This document shows positions 8,558 through 16,739 of a DNA stretch of 41,912 nt, one piece after another. The stretch spans positions 1 through 41,912 of the forward strand of contig CAADVE010000115.1 in the NCBI GenBank assembly GCA_900752425.1. The letters are read 5' to 3'. Both the position numbers and the translations under genes were made by a program. The notes under the pieces were generated by a model. That model was not told the DNA's origin, searched no databases, and saw nothing but the letters and a program-made list of their open reading frames with translations. The DNA comes from an uncultured Collinsella sp. Its GTDB lineage: Bacteria; Actinomycetota; Coriobacteriia; Coriobacteriales; Coriobacteriaceae. The first letter of the stretch is position 1; each line of letters opens with the position of its first letter.

Positions 8558-8587
8558 ATATTAGACGAGTCGTTACGCGCGCGTCAA
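8558..8587 (-). promoter_or_regulatory. Promoter of the tRNA cluster
   Basis: On the minus strand TTGACG (8582-8587), an 18-bp spacer and TAATAT (8558-8563). Start expected near 8551, just before the tRNA 5' end at 8543. Confidence 0.65.
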
Positions 8588-8613
8588 CAACTTTTTTTGA
8601 AAATCTTTGAAGG

Positions 8614-8755
8614 GTGTTCGCCCCGGTCGCACGGCGGCATGTGAAGTCGCCTACTCGGACAGTCCTGACTCGCACAGAGAGCACATTAAGTGCTCTCTGG
8701 CTCGTGCGGAACTCGCGATCGACTTCACATGTCGCCGTGCGACCGGGGCGAACAC
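8614..8755. repeat. 142-nt near-perfect palindrome (long hairpin or cruciform)
   Basis: Arms 8614-8649 and 8720-8755 are reverse complements over 36 nt with one mismatch. Inside the loop is a second perfect 10-bp hairpin (CAGAGAGCAC, ATTAA, GTGCTCTCTG; 8675-8699). The symmetry loosely continues outside, where both flanks resemble CTTTTTTGAAAA facing inward. No open frame is convincing here. It could be a small palindromic mobile element, a structured RNA or a nucleoid/transcription barrier; the sequence does not decide. Together with the gyrA terminator it accounts for the 8544-8844 gap. Confidence 0.85.
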
Positions 8756-8771
8756 GAGTCCCAAGGTTTTC

Positions 8772-8804
8772 AAAAAAGCGGTCGGCGCGCAGTGCGCCGA
8801 CCGC
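8772..8804 (-). terminator. Terminator of gyrBA
   Basis: A perfect 11-bp stem (8778-8788 with 8794-8804, arm GCGGTCGGCGC, 5-nt loop) followed on the minus strand by six T (8772-8777), 40 nt past the gyrA stop. Confidence 0.92.
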
Positions 8805-8844
8805 CGATATATGGGGTCTGATATTTTCTACCAGCCAGGGCCTC

Positions 8845-11586
8845 TTACTCGTCGAGGAGATCTTCTGGCATGTCGTTGCCGTCGCCTAGATCGACAGGGG
8901 TTTCTTCGGAAGCAGAGCCGTTTTCTGTGGCTTCGCCTTCGGGCTTTTCCTTGGCTGCCGTCATGCGGGCGACAGCGCATACGCGGTCGTTGTCGTCGAC
9001 GGTCATCATCTTGACGCCCTGGGTGGCGCGGCCGGTCTGGCTGATCTCGTCGGTCTTGACGCGAATGACCGTCGCGCCCTCCGTCACGATGAACAGCTCG
9101 TGCTGTGGGCCCACCGTCTTCATGGCCGCAAGGTTACCCTTACGCTCGGTCATTTGGATGGTGTAGACGCCCTGGCCGCCGCGATTCTGCTCCGGGTAGT
9201 CCGCGACCGGCGTGCGCTTGCCGTAGCCGCGCTCGGTGATGACGAACAGATCGCCGTTGCCGTTAGTGACTTCCATGCCCAGAACGCTCACGCCGTCCTT
9301 CATACCAATACCGCGAACGCCGCTGGTATCGCGGCCGGTGGCGCGCACCTGCTCCTCGGAGAACATGATCGCCTTGCCCGCGGTGGTGGCCAGGATAATC
9401 TTGTCGCCCTCGCGCACGCGGCGCACGTTCAGCAGCGCGTCGTCGTCACGCAGGTTGATAGCGATCAGGCCGTCACGACGGCTGCGGTCATACGCACTCA
9501 TCACGGTCTTCTTGACCATGCCGCTCTTGGTGGCAAACATCAGGTACTCGTCGGCTGGGAACTCGCGGCAGCTGATGACGCTCGCGATCTTCTCGCCCTC
9601 CTCGAAGGGCAGCAGGTTGACGATCGCGGTACCGCGCGCCTGGCGCGTACCCACCGGCAGCTCGTGCACCTTCAGGCGATAGACCTTGCCCTTGCTCGAG
9701 AAGAACAGCACGTACTCGTGCGTGGATGCGATGAACATCTCATCGATAACGTCGTCCTCTTTGAGGTTGACGCCCGACACGCCCTTGCCACCGCGCTTTT
9801 GGGCACGGTAGGCGGCCACCGGGATACGCTTAACGTAGCCGGTGTGGGTGATGGTCACGACCATATCCTCGTCGGCGATGAGGTCCTCGACATCCAGGTC
9901 CTTCTCAACCTGGCTGATCTCGGTGCGGCGCTTGTCGCCGAACTTCTTGGAGATCTCGCGCATCTCTTCCTTGATGACGCCCAGGATCTTCTCCTCATGC
10001 GCCAGCAGGTCCTCGTAGTAGGCGATGGCGCGGCGCAGGCCGTCCAACTCTTCCTGAATCTTGTCGCGCTCCAGGCCGGTCAGGCGGCGCAACTTCATCT
10101 CGAGGATGGCCGTGGTCTGCTCGGGCGTAAAGCCAAAGCGCTCGATCAAGCGGCTGCTGGCCTCGGAGTCGGTCTGCGAGGAGCGGATGATGCTAATGAC
10201 CTCGTCGATATGGTCGAGAGCCATAAGATAACCCTCGAGGATATGCGCGCGGGCTTGGGCCTTCTTAAGGTCGAAGCGGGTGCGGCGAGTGACGACGTCG
10301 ACCTGGTGGTCGATGTAGTGCTGCAGCATCTCACGCAGGCTCAGGCATTTGGGAACGCCGTTGACGAGCGCCAGGTTGTTGGCGCCAAAGGTCGTCTGCA
10401 GCGAGGTGTACTTATACAGGTTGTTGAGCACGACCTGCGGAATGACGCCCTTCTTGAGCTCGATAACCAGACGGATGCCCTTCTGGTTGGACTCATCGCG
10501 CATATCCGAGATACCCTCGATGCGCTTGTCGTTGACAAGCTGGGCGATCTTCTCCTGCAGGGTGCCCTTGTTGACCATGTAGGGAATCTCGGTAAAGACC
10601 AGGCGGCTGCGGCCGGTCTTGGTGGACTCCACGTGTGCCTTGGCACGCACGGTAATGGAGCCGCGGCCGGTCTCGTAGCTCTGCTTAATGCCGGCGCTGC
10701 CCATGATGATGGCGCCGGTGGGGAAGTCCGGACCGGGCATGATCTGCATGAGCTCGTCGACGGTGGCGTCGGGGTTGTCGATCAGGTAGCAGGTGGCCTC
10801 AATCGCCTCGGTGAGGTTGTGCGGGGCGATGTTGGTGGCCATGCCGACGGCGATGCCCTGGCTGCCGTTGACCAGCAGGTTGGGGAAGCGCGCAGGCAGC
10901 GCCACGGGCTCGGCGAGCGATTCGTCGTAGTTGGGCTGCCAGTCGACGGTATCCTTCTGCAGGTCGCGCAGCAGTTCCATGGCGGGCTTTGCCAGGCGGC
11001 TCTCGGTGTAACGCATGGCTGCCGCGCCGTCGCCGTCGATGTTACCGAAGTTGCCATGACCGTCGATGAGCGGCGTGCGCATGGAGAACCACTGTGCCAG
11101 GCGGACCATGGCCTCGTAGACCGCAGAGTCACCGTGCGGGTGGTACTTACCGATAACTTCGCCGACCGTCCACGCCGACTTCTTGTGCGGGCGGTTGGGG
11201 TAGATGCCGCTCTCGTTCATCGCGTACAGGATGCGGCGGTGCACCGGCTTTAAGCCGTCGCGCACGTCCGGCAGGGCGCGCGCCGTGATGACCGACATCG
11301 AATACTCGATAAACGACTGCTTCATCTCGCGACCGAACTCCGAAATCTGGAGCTGGCCGCCGTTGATATCCTCGCCGGCCGAGGCGCCACGGTCGACTTC
11401 GCCAAAACTCTCCTCGAGCTCGCCGTCGTCATCCTCTTCCTCGTCATCATCGACATCGGGGGTATAGGCGTCCGGGTCGCCGTCCTCGCCCTGCTCAGCA
11501 CGGGCAAGCAGGCGCTTCAGATCGTCGGGCATGCCGGCATCGCCGGCCTCGTCCATACCCCCGTTATTGTTGATATCGTCTGCCAC
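8845..11586 (-). CDS. gyrA: DNA gyrase subunit A
   Basis: A 913-residue breakage-reunion subunit of gyrase. The catalytic tyrosine is Y193 (AAMRYTESR). The quinolone-determining stretch HPHGDSAVYEAMVRLAQ has Ser154 and Glu158 at the positions of E. coli Ser83 and Asp87, so no classic resistance change is seen at these two sites. A GyrA-box-like QKRGGKG lies in the C-terminal DNA-wrapping domain. Compared with E. coli GyrA, about 71 extra residues precede the core and form a strongly acidic stretch (about 35-66, many Asp/Glu). The start is GTG at 11586 with GAGGAGG four nt upstream. It lies 11 nt after gyrB and ends at the 8772 terminator. Confidence 0.98.
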   Translation of the reverse strand: MADDINNNGGMDEAGDAGMPDDLKRLLARAEQGEDGDPDAYTPDVDDDEEEDDDGELEESFGEVDRGASAGEDINGGQLQISEFGREMKQSFIEYSMSVITARALPDVRDGLKPVHRRILYAMNESGIYPNRPHKKSAWTVGEVIGKYHPHGDSAVYEAMVRLAQWFSMRTPLIDGHGNFGNIDGDGAAAMRYTESRLAKPAMELLRDLQKDTVDWQPNYDESLAEPVALPARFPNLLVNGSQGIAVGMATNIAPHNLTEAIEATCYLIDNPDATVDELMQIMPGPDFPTGAIIMGSAGIKQSYETGRGSITVRAKAHVESTKTGRSRLVFTEIPYMVNKGTLQEKIAQLVNDKRIEGISDMRDESNQKGIRLVIELKKGVIPQVVLNNLYKYTSLQTTFGANNLALVNGVPKCLSLREMLQHYIDHQVDVVTRRTRFDLKKAQARAHILEGYLMALDHIDEVISIIRSSQTDSEASSRLIERFGFTPEQTTAILEMKLRRLTGLERDKIQEELDGLRRAIAYYEDLLAHEEKILGVIKEEMREISKKFGDKRRTEISQVEKDLDVEDLIADEDMVVTITHTGYVKRIPVAAYRAQKRGGKGVSGVNLKEDDVIDEMFIASTHEYVLFFSSKGKVYRLKVHELPVGTRQARGTAIVNLLPFEEGEKIASVISCREFPADEYLMFATKSGMVKKTVMSAYDRSRRDGLIAINLRDDDALLNVRRVREGDKIILATTAGKAIMFSEEQVRATGRDTSGVRGIGMKDGVSVLGMEVTNGNGDLFVITERGYGKRTPVADYPEQNRGGQGVYTIQMTERKGNLAAMKTVGPQHELFIVTEGATVIRVKTDEISQTGRATQGVKMMTVDDNDRVCAVARMTAAKEKPEGEATENGSASEETPVDLGDGNDMPEDLLDE

Positions 11587-11597
11587 GTTACCTCCTC

Positions 11598-13628
11598 TTA
11601 AGCGTCAAGGAAACGCGCGTCATGCGCATGTTTTTCAATGTACTCGCGGCGATAGCCGACCTCGGAACCCATGAGCTCGCGCACGGCGCGGTCCGCCACC
11701 ACGGCGTCCTCGATCGACACGCGCTGCAGGATGCGGGTCTTGGGGTCCATCGTCGTCGAGGCAAGCTGCTTGGGGTCCATCTCGCCCAGGCCCTTGTAGC
11801 GCTGGACGGTATAGCCCTTGCGCTTCTTGGTGATCTTGCCGTCCTTGGCCTTGCCGTCCTCGTCGTTATCGTCGGGGTTCAGGCCCAGACTCTGGATGGT
11901 ATCGCGCAGGATCTCGTCTTCGGGCTGGCGGCCGTTGGGATACACGTAGTGGATCTTGTTGCGCACCTTAATGCCAAAGATGGGCGGGCAGGCAACATAG
12001 ACGTAGCCGGCATCGATCAGCGGACGCATGTACTTGTAGAAGAACGTCAGCAGCAGGATGCGGATATGCGCGCCGTCGACGTCTGCATCGGTCATGATGA
12101 TGATCTTGTGGTAGCGCGCCTTGGTGATATCGAAGTCGCCGCCGTCGCCGGCACTCGTCGTGACGCCGCAGCCGATCGCGGTAATCAATGACTGGATGGT
12201 GTCACTCGAGAACGCGCGATGGTCACCAACGCGTTCGACGTTCAAAATCTTGCCGCGCAGGGGCAGAATCGCCTGGATGTCTCGGCGACGGCCGTCCTTG
12301 GCCGAACCGCCTGCCGAGTCACCCTCTACGATGAAGAGCTCGGTCAGCTCGGCATCGCGCACCGAGCAGTCGGCGAGCTTACCGGGCAGGGACGCCGTCT
12401 CGAGCAGGCTCTTGCGACGGGTCGCTTCGCGCGCCTTGCGGGCGGCGTTGCGGGCCTTGCATGCCTGCTGGGCCTTCTTGACGATCTCGCGAGCGGGCTT
12501 GGGATGCTCCTCGAGGTAATCGGCGAGGCCGTCGGTCACGATCTTGAGCGTCAGCGCGCGCATATAGGAGCTGCCGAGCTTGGCCTTGGTCTGGCCCTCA
12601 AATTGCGGGTCGGGCAGCTTGACCGAGATAACGGCCGAAAGGCCCTCGCGCACATCGTCGCCGGTCAGGTTGGCGTCTTTTTCCTTGAGCAGGTTCTGTT
12701 TGCGCGCGTAGTCGTTGATCACACGGGTGAGCGCGGTGCGGAAGCCCTCAAGGTGCATGCCGCCCTCGGGGGTGTAGATGTCGTTGGCAAACGACATGAC
12801 GTTCTCGCCGTAACCGCTATTCCACTGCAGGGAAACCTCAACCTCGCCCATCTTGGTCACAGGCGCGCCCGGGTCCGATTTGCCCTCGATGTAGATGGGC
12901 TCCTTAAAGGCCTCGGGGACGTCCTTGCCCTCGTTGAGGAACTTGACGAAGTCGATGATGCCGCCCTCGTAGCAAAACTCCTCCACGTGGGGAGTCGCCT
13001 CGCGCTCGTCGGTCAGCACGATTTTGAGGTTCTTATTGAGGAACGCCGTCTCCTGCAGACGGTTGTGCAGCGTATCGAAATCGTAGATGCAGGTCTCGAA
13101 GATCTCGTCGTCGGGCCAGAAGGTGACGGTGGTGCCCGTCGAATCCGAGGTGCCCACGACCTCCATCTTCTTGACGGTCTTGCCGCGCGAGAACTCCATC
13201 TCGTAGGTGTTGCCGTCGCGACGAACCTGAACGACCACGCGCTTGGACAGTGCGTTGACGACGGAGATGCCTACGCCGTGCAGACCGCCCGAGACCTTAT
13301 AGGCCGAGTTATCGAACTTACCGCCGGCGTGCAAGATCGTCATGACGACCTCGAGCGTCGGGATCTTTTTAACAGGGTGCTCGTCGACGGGGATGCCGCG
13401 CCCGTTGTCGACGACCGTGATGGAGTTGTCGGCGTGGACCGTCACCTGGATCTCGGTGCAGAAACCGGCCATGGCCTCATCGACGGAGTTGTCAACGATC
13501 TCCCACACCAGGTGATGCAGACCGCTGGCACTCGTCGAGCCGATATACATGCCCGGGCGCTTACGAACGGCCTCGAGACCTTCGAGAATCTTAATCTCGC
13601 CGCCATCGTAATCGTTTTCGTTTGCCAC
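11598..13628 (-). CDS. gyrB: DNA gyrase subunit B
   Basis: A 676-residue ATPase subunit of gyrase. The GHKL ATPase motifs are EIVDNSVDEAMAG and DNGRGIPV. The TOPRIM domain has IVEGDSAGGSAK and MTDADVDGAHI, and QRYKGLGEMDP follows near the C terminus. The frame could begin at TTG 13646, but GTG at 13628 has AAGGAGG with the same 4-nt spacing seen for gyrA, and a proposed promoter places the transcript start near 13645, so 13628 is preferred. It forms an operon with gyrA and is separated from the upstream DUF721 gene by a terminator. Confidence 0.97.
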   Translation of the reverse strand: MANENDYDGGEIKILEGLEAVRKRPGMYIGSTSASGLHHLVWEIVDNSVDEAMAGFCTEIQVTVHADNSITVVDNGRGIPVDEHPVKKIPTLEVVMTILHAGGKFDNSAYKVSGGLHGVGISVVNALSKRVVVQVRRDGNTYEMEFSRGKTVKKMEVVGTSDSTGTTVTFWPDDEIFETCIYDFDTLHNRLQETAFLNKNLKIVLTDEREATPHVEEFCYEGGIIDFVKFLNEGKDVPEAFKEPIYIEGKSDPGAPVTKMGEVEVSLQWNSGYGENVMSFANDIYTPEGGMHLEGFRTALTRVINDYARKQNLLKEKDANLTGDDVREGLSAVISVKLPDPQFEGQTKAKLGSSYMRALTLKIVTDGLADYLEEHPKPAREIVKKAQQACKARNAARKAREATRRKSLLETASLPGKLADCSVRDAELTELFIVEGDSAGGSAKDGRRRDIQAILPLRGKILNVERVGDHRAFSSDTIQSLITAIGCGVTTSAGDGGDFDITKARYHKIIIMTDADVDGAHIRILLLTFFYKYMRPLIDAGYVYVACPPIFGIKVRNKIHYVYPNGRQPEDEILRDTIQSLGLNPDDNDEDGKAKDGKITKKRKGYTVQRYKGLGEMDPKQLASTTMDPKTRILQRVSIEDAVVADRAVRELMGSEVGYRREYIEKHAHDARFLDA

Positions 13629-13651
13629 ACGTCCTCCTTCAGTCAAGAAAA

Positions 13652-13680
13652 TGTGTACAGCCTTACTAGTTTATCGTAAA
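13652..13680 (-). promoter_or_regulatory. Putative gyrBA promoter
   Basis: On the minus strand TTTACG (13675-13680), 17-bp spacer, TACACA (13652-13657). It is packed against the preceding terminator, and its -35 overlaps the terminator T run. It would give a leader of about 17 nt to the GTG at 13628. Weak hexamers; judged mainly by position. Confidence 0.35.
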
Positions 13681-13700
13681 AAACCCCTCGGGAACGAGGG
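13678..13700 (-). terminator. Terminator between the DUF721 gene and gyrB
   Basis: A CCCTCG / CGAGGG stem with a TTCC loop (13685-13700) and six T on the minus strand (13678-13683). It ends the dnaN-recF-DUF721 transcript before gyrB. Confidence 0.8.
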
Positions 13701-13731
13701 TATTTGGCTCTACAAGGCCACCAGATGCGAT

Positions 13732-14295
13732 TTAAGGCTCTTTTTTGCTTTGCACGCCCTTGGCCCACTCGGCGCTGGCTCTCATGGCGTTCTCGAGGGC
13801 CTCGCGCAGTTTTTGGTCTTCGATGGGCGCCACTTGGCACTCAATCTCGGCGCGCTCGGCCTCACTGAGGTCGGCGTGCGGAGCCGGCGGGCGCTCGGTC
13901 GTCGCCGGACGCAGGCGCTCCCTGGCGGCGGGCGGCGTGTGACCGGGCGCGGTGGTTTTGAACACCAGGCCATCCACATGCGCACCGGCGCGCTCCATGC
14001 GCGCGCGGATGATCTCGCGCAACAGCGTCATTTCCTGCGTCCACGAGGGCGAATCGAGATATACCAGCAGCTCATTGGACTCGGGCAGGTAGCGCAGGCC
14101 CGTCACATGCCGCCCCTCGCGCGTGCCCGAGCACACCGCGTTCCACGCGCGATAGACCGCGCGAGATTCCTCTGCAGCCTCCATCTGCGCGCGGCGCTCA
14201 GGCGTCGCGGCCGCCAGGATGCGCTGACGCTCTGCGTTCAAAAATCCACTGAAGGCGACCGTTTCGCTCTCGCGCTCGTAATTAGCACGTCTCAC
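13732..14295 (-). CDS. dciA: DUF721 / DciA-type protein
   Basis: A 187-residue protein of the DUF721 family, which includes DciA, the replicative-helicase operator or loader of many bacteria that lack DnaC/DnaI. The family region is about 45-100 (VYRAWNAVCSGTREGRHVTGLRYLPESNELLVYLDSPSWTQEMTLL, quoted here only to mark its KH-like core). The basic/Pro-rich middle and C-terminal helix look less conserved. The GTG start at 14295 lies inside the end of recF (14-nt overlap), so translation is coupled. The place between recF and gyrB is typical of Actinobacteria and agrees with a replication role. Assignment to DciA function is by family and position. Confidence 0.75.
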   Translation of the reverse strand: MRRANYERESETVAFSGFLNAERQRILAAATPERRAQMEAAEESRAVYRAWNAVCSGTREGRHVTGLRYLPESNELLVYLDSPSWTQEMTLLREIIRARMERAGAHVDGLVFKTTAPGHTPPAARERLRPATTERPPAPHADLSEAERAEIECQVAPIEDQKLREALENAMRASAEWAKGVQSKKEP

Positions 14296-15388
14296 CCATG
14301 CTCACCACCTTGGCTCGATCAAGCAGGTCATCGGTAAAATACCCCAGGTTGGTCGTGGTTATGACCGTCTGGATATCATCGCCGATCAACCGCAAAAAAG
14401 CACCGCGGCGCTCGCCGTCGAGTTCGCTCATCACGTCATCCAAAAGCAGCAGCGGAGCGGTGCCCAGGACATCGCGAGCCACGGCCACCTCCGCCACCTT
14501 CCAGGCCAAAACCAACGTTCGCTGCTGACCTTGGCTGGCAAATGAACGGGCGGAGCGGCCCGCCACGGCAAACTCAATCTCATCGCGATGCGGTCCCACC
14601 AACGTCACGCCGCGGCGAATTTCCTCGTCGGCGCGCTCATCAAGGGCAGCCAGCATGCGCTCGTACGCCCAGCCCTTCAGCTCTTCGCGATCCTCGACCT
14701 GGGGCAAATCCCCCAGCGTGGACGTATAGGTCACGCTGGCAGCCTCGCCGGACGCCACTTGACCGTAGGCAGTGTGCACATGGCCCGCCAGCCGGTCGAG
14801 TAGGGCCAACCGGTGCACGAGCAGGGCCGAGCCCGCGCGGGCAATCGAATCGTTCCACGCGCCGAGCATCTCGCGGCAGCACCAGGTCTCCTTAAGCAGG
14901 GCGTTACGCTGGGTCACGCAGCGCCCATAGGTGCTCGCAAGATCGGCATAGCGTGCGCTCAGTTGCATGCCAAAGTCATCGAGGGCGGCGCGGCGCACAC
15001 TGGCGCCTCTCTTAACCATGTCCAGATGGTCGGGGCAAAACAGTACGCTCGGCAGAGCCCCGCGCACACCGGCGGCAGAGCACCTCTTGCCGTTGCGGCT
15101 AAACGAGCGCTTACCGTCCTCCACGCTCAATCCCATATCAAGCACGCGGCCGTCGCCCTCGAGCCTCAGCTCGACCTTGCACGAGCCCACGCCGTCATGG
15201 ACGAGCTCGGCTGCGGTCGGATGCCTAAACGAGGCGCCGCTCGTCAGCAGCTGCAGCGCCTCTATGAGATTGGTCTTTCCTGCCGCGTTGGGTCCCGCAA
15301 GTATCGTCACGCCCTCGTCCAGGGCAAGGCGATAGCTATCGAAGCTGCGGTAGTGCGCGACGGAAAGATCACGGGCGAACATGGTCAT
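14282..15388 (-). CDS. recF: DNA replication and repair protein RecF
   Basis: A 368-residue SMC-like ATPase that helps load RecA at gaps. It has Walker A GPNAAGKTN (32-40), signature FASQGQQRT and Walker B LLLLDDVMSELD (about 315). ATG at 15388 is 9 nt after the dnaN stop; a second in-frame ATG two codons later is equally possible, and neither has a good Shine-Dalgarno, which suggests coupling to dnaN. It ends inside the DUF721 gene start. Confidence 0.97.
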   Translation of the reverse strand: MTMFARDLSVAHYRSFDSYRLALDEGVTILAGPNAAGKTNLIEALQLLTSGASFRHPTAAELVHDGVGSCKVELRLEGDGRVLDMGLSVEDGKRSFSRNGKRCSAAGVRGALPSVLFCPDHLDMVKRGASVRRAALDDFGMQLSARYADLASTYGRCVTQRNALLKETWCCREMLGAWNDSIARAGSALLVHRLALLDRLAGHVHTAYGQVASGEAASVTYTSTLGDLPQVEDREELKGWAYERMLAALDERADEEIRRGVTLVGPHRDEIEFAVAGRSARSFASQGQQRTLVLAWKVAEVAVARDVLGTAPLLLLDDVMSELDGERRGAFLRLIGDDIQTVITTTNLGYFTDDLLDRAKVVSMGETC

Positions 15389-15397
15389 GGCGCAGCG

Positions 15398-16501
15398 CTA
15401 GATGCGGACCGGCATGACCAGGTACAGGTAGTTGATCTTGTCGTAGGACTTGAAGATACCCGCCTGCGAGTAGCTCTTGAGCTCCAGCGTGATCTCCTTC
15501 TCCTTGGACAGGGCGTTGAGGCAGCCGAAGATGTAGTGGTAGTTGAAGGCGATGGTACCCGACTCGCCCTCGGCCTCGACATCGATCGTCTCCTGCGCAA
15601 GGTCCTGGTCATTGGAAATGGAGGACAGGCCCATCTGCCCGTTCTCGACATCGATCTCGAACTTGACGGCGGGGTTGGCGCTCGCGATAACGGCCACGCG
15701 CTTGAGGGCGGCGTTAAAAGCGGCGACATCGATCTTGACGCTCGTCACGCACGAATCGGGGATGAGCTGCTTGTAGTTGGGATACATGCCCTCGATGCGG
15801 CGCGACACGTAGGTGGTGTTGCCGGCCTCGAAGACGACCTGGGTGTCGGTAGCCCCGATCATGATGGTCGCCTGGCTGGCCATGATGTTCAGCGCGTCGT
15901 TAAAGGCGTCAGCCGGAACGTTGAGCTCAAAGGAGCCCTCGAGGGTCGAGGTCTCGACCTGCGTATCGCACACGGCCAAGCGGAAGGAATCGGTCGCCAC
16001 CAGGCGCACGGTATTGTTCTCGACCTTCATGTGCACGCCGCCCAGGATGGGGCGGGCCTTGTCGGTCGAGGTGACGCGCCACACGCGACCGACCATTTCG
16101 GACAAGATATCGGTCGGCAGCTCCACGGCGCTCTCGATGGCATAGGCCGGAAACTCGGGGAAGTCATTGGCATCGAGCGTGTTCAGCCTAAAAGAGCTCT
16201 TCTCGCAACCAATCAGCACCTGGCGCTCGGACAGCTCAAAGGTGACCGGGGCATCGGGGAGGGTCTTGGTGATATTGGAGAGCATCTTACAGGGGATAAC
16301 CATCTCGCCCTCTTCTTCGACATGCGCCGCGATGCGATGACGGATCGAGATGGTGTAGTTAGAGGTCTGGAATTCCAAGATGCCGTCTTGGGCCTTGACG
16401 AGCACGCCCGACAGGATGGGAAGGGTGGATGCCGAAGCGACACCCTTCATAACGACGCCGATGGCTTGTGTAAGCGAGCTCTGGCTGACGGTGAACTTCA
16501 T
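15398..16501 (-). CDS. dnaN: DNA polymerase III beta sliding clamp
   Basis: A 367-residue clamp, usual length, made of three similar domains. It begins MKFTVSQSSLTQAIGVV and ends with the MPVRI hydrophobic tail typical of beta clamps (LYLVMPVRI, matching the E. coli MPMRL end). ATG at 16501 follows AAAGGT. It is the first gene of dnaN-recF-DUF721, and its upstream region is the AT-rich part of the proposed origin. Confidence 0.97.
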   Translation of the reverse strand: MKFTVSQSSLTQAIGVVMKGVASASTLPILSGVLVKAQDGILEFQTSNYTISIRHRIAAHVEEEGEMVIPCKMLSNITKTLPDAPVTFELSERQVLIGCEKSSFRLNTLDANDFPEFPAYAIESAVELPTDILSEMVGRVWRVTSTDKARPILGGVHMKVENNTVRLVATDSFRLAVCDTQVETSTLEGSFELNVPADAFNDALNIMASQATIMIGATDTQVVFEAGNTTYVSRRIEGMYPNYKQLIPDSCVTSVKIDVAAFNAALKRVAVIASANPAVKFEIDVENGQMGLSSISNDQDLAQETIDVEAEGESGTIAFNYHYIFGCLNALSKEKEITLELKSYSQAGIFKSYDKINYLYLVMPVRI

Positions 16502-16739
16502 CTTTTAATACCTTTCTATAGATATAAATATCTTAATAATAGTAATAGCACTGACGAAACTGTTGATTACTCCCAAAGACGCAGGTCAGACCCAGAAAGA
16601 GAATCGACAGCAACCTGTGTGCAACAGGGGTGGTTTTCCACGTTCAAAACCTGCGCAAAACTTTTCATCATCGCGGGTTGGGTTTTAGACACCTTATGCC
16701 CGTGGTTTCGACAAGTTTTCAACAGGTGTCTCTATTTCC
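16502..16739. other. oriC sub-region between dnaA and dnaN: DnaA boxes and AT-rich unwinding element
   Basis: The 238-bp gap has DnaA-box-like TTTTCAACA (16716-16724, plus), GTTTCGACA (16705-16713), TTTTCCACG (16634-16642) and, on the minus strand, TAATCAACA (16561-16569). A very AT-rich stretch lies at 16502-16548, next to dnaN. Box clusters flanking dnaA and an AT-rich side near dnaN are the usual plan of a bipartite origin. Boxes fit TTNTCNACA loosely rather than the classic TTATCCACA. Confidence 0.65.
16534..16548 (+). other. DnaA-trio array (basal unwinding element)
   Basis: Five triplets TAA TAA TAG TAA TAG in a row. Read 3' to 5' from the nearby DnaA box (16561-16569) they are GAT AAT GAT AAT AAT, the arrangement described for the B. 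subtilis origin, where DnaA moves along this strand to open the duplex. A 12-nt spacer separates box and trios, and AT-rich DNA follows. Confidence 0.55.

Noticed and set aside
8607..9014. 135-codon plus-strand frame across the palindrome
   Set aside because: It crosses the palindrome and the gyrA terminator and runs antisense into gyrA, with no convincing start site.
9100..11253. 717-codon open frame opposite gyrA
   Set aside because: Antisense shadow of a highly conserved gene, no ribosome site and no recognisable motif.
13629..13646. TTG 13646 as the gyrB start
   Set aside because: It lies upstream of the AAGGAGG site and at the proposed transcript start; GTG 13628 has better signals.
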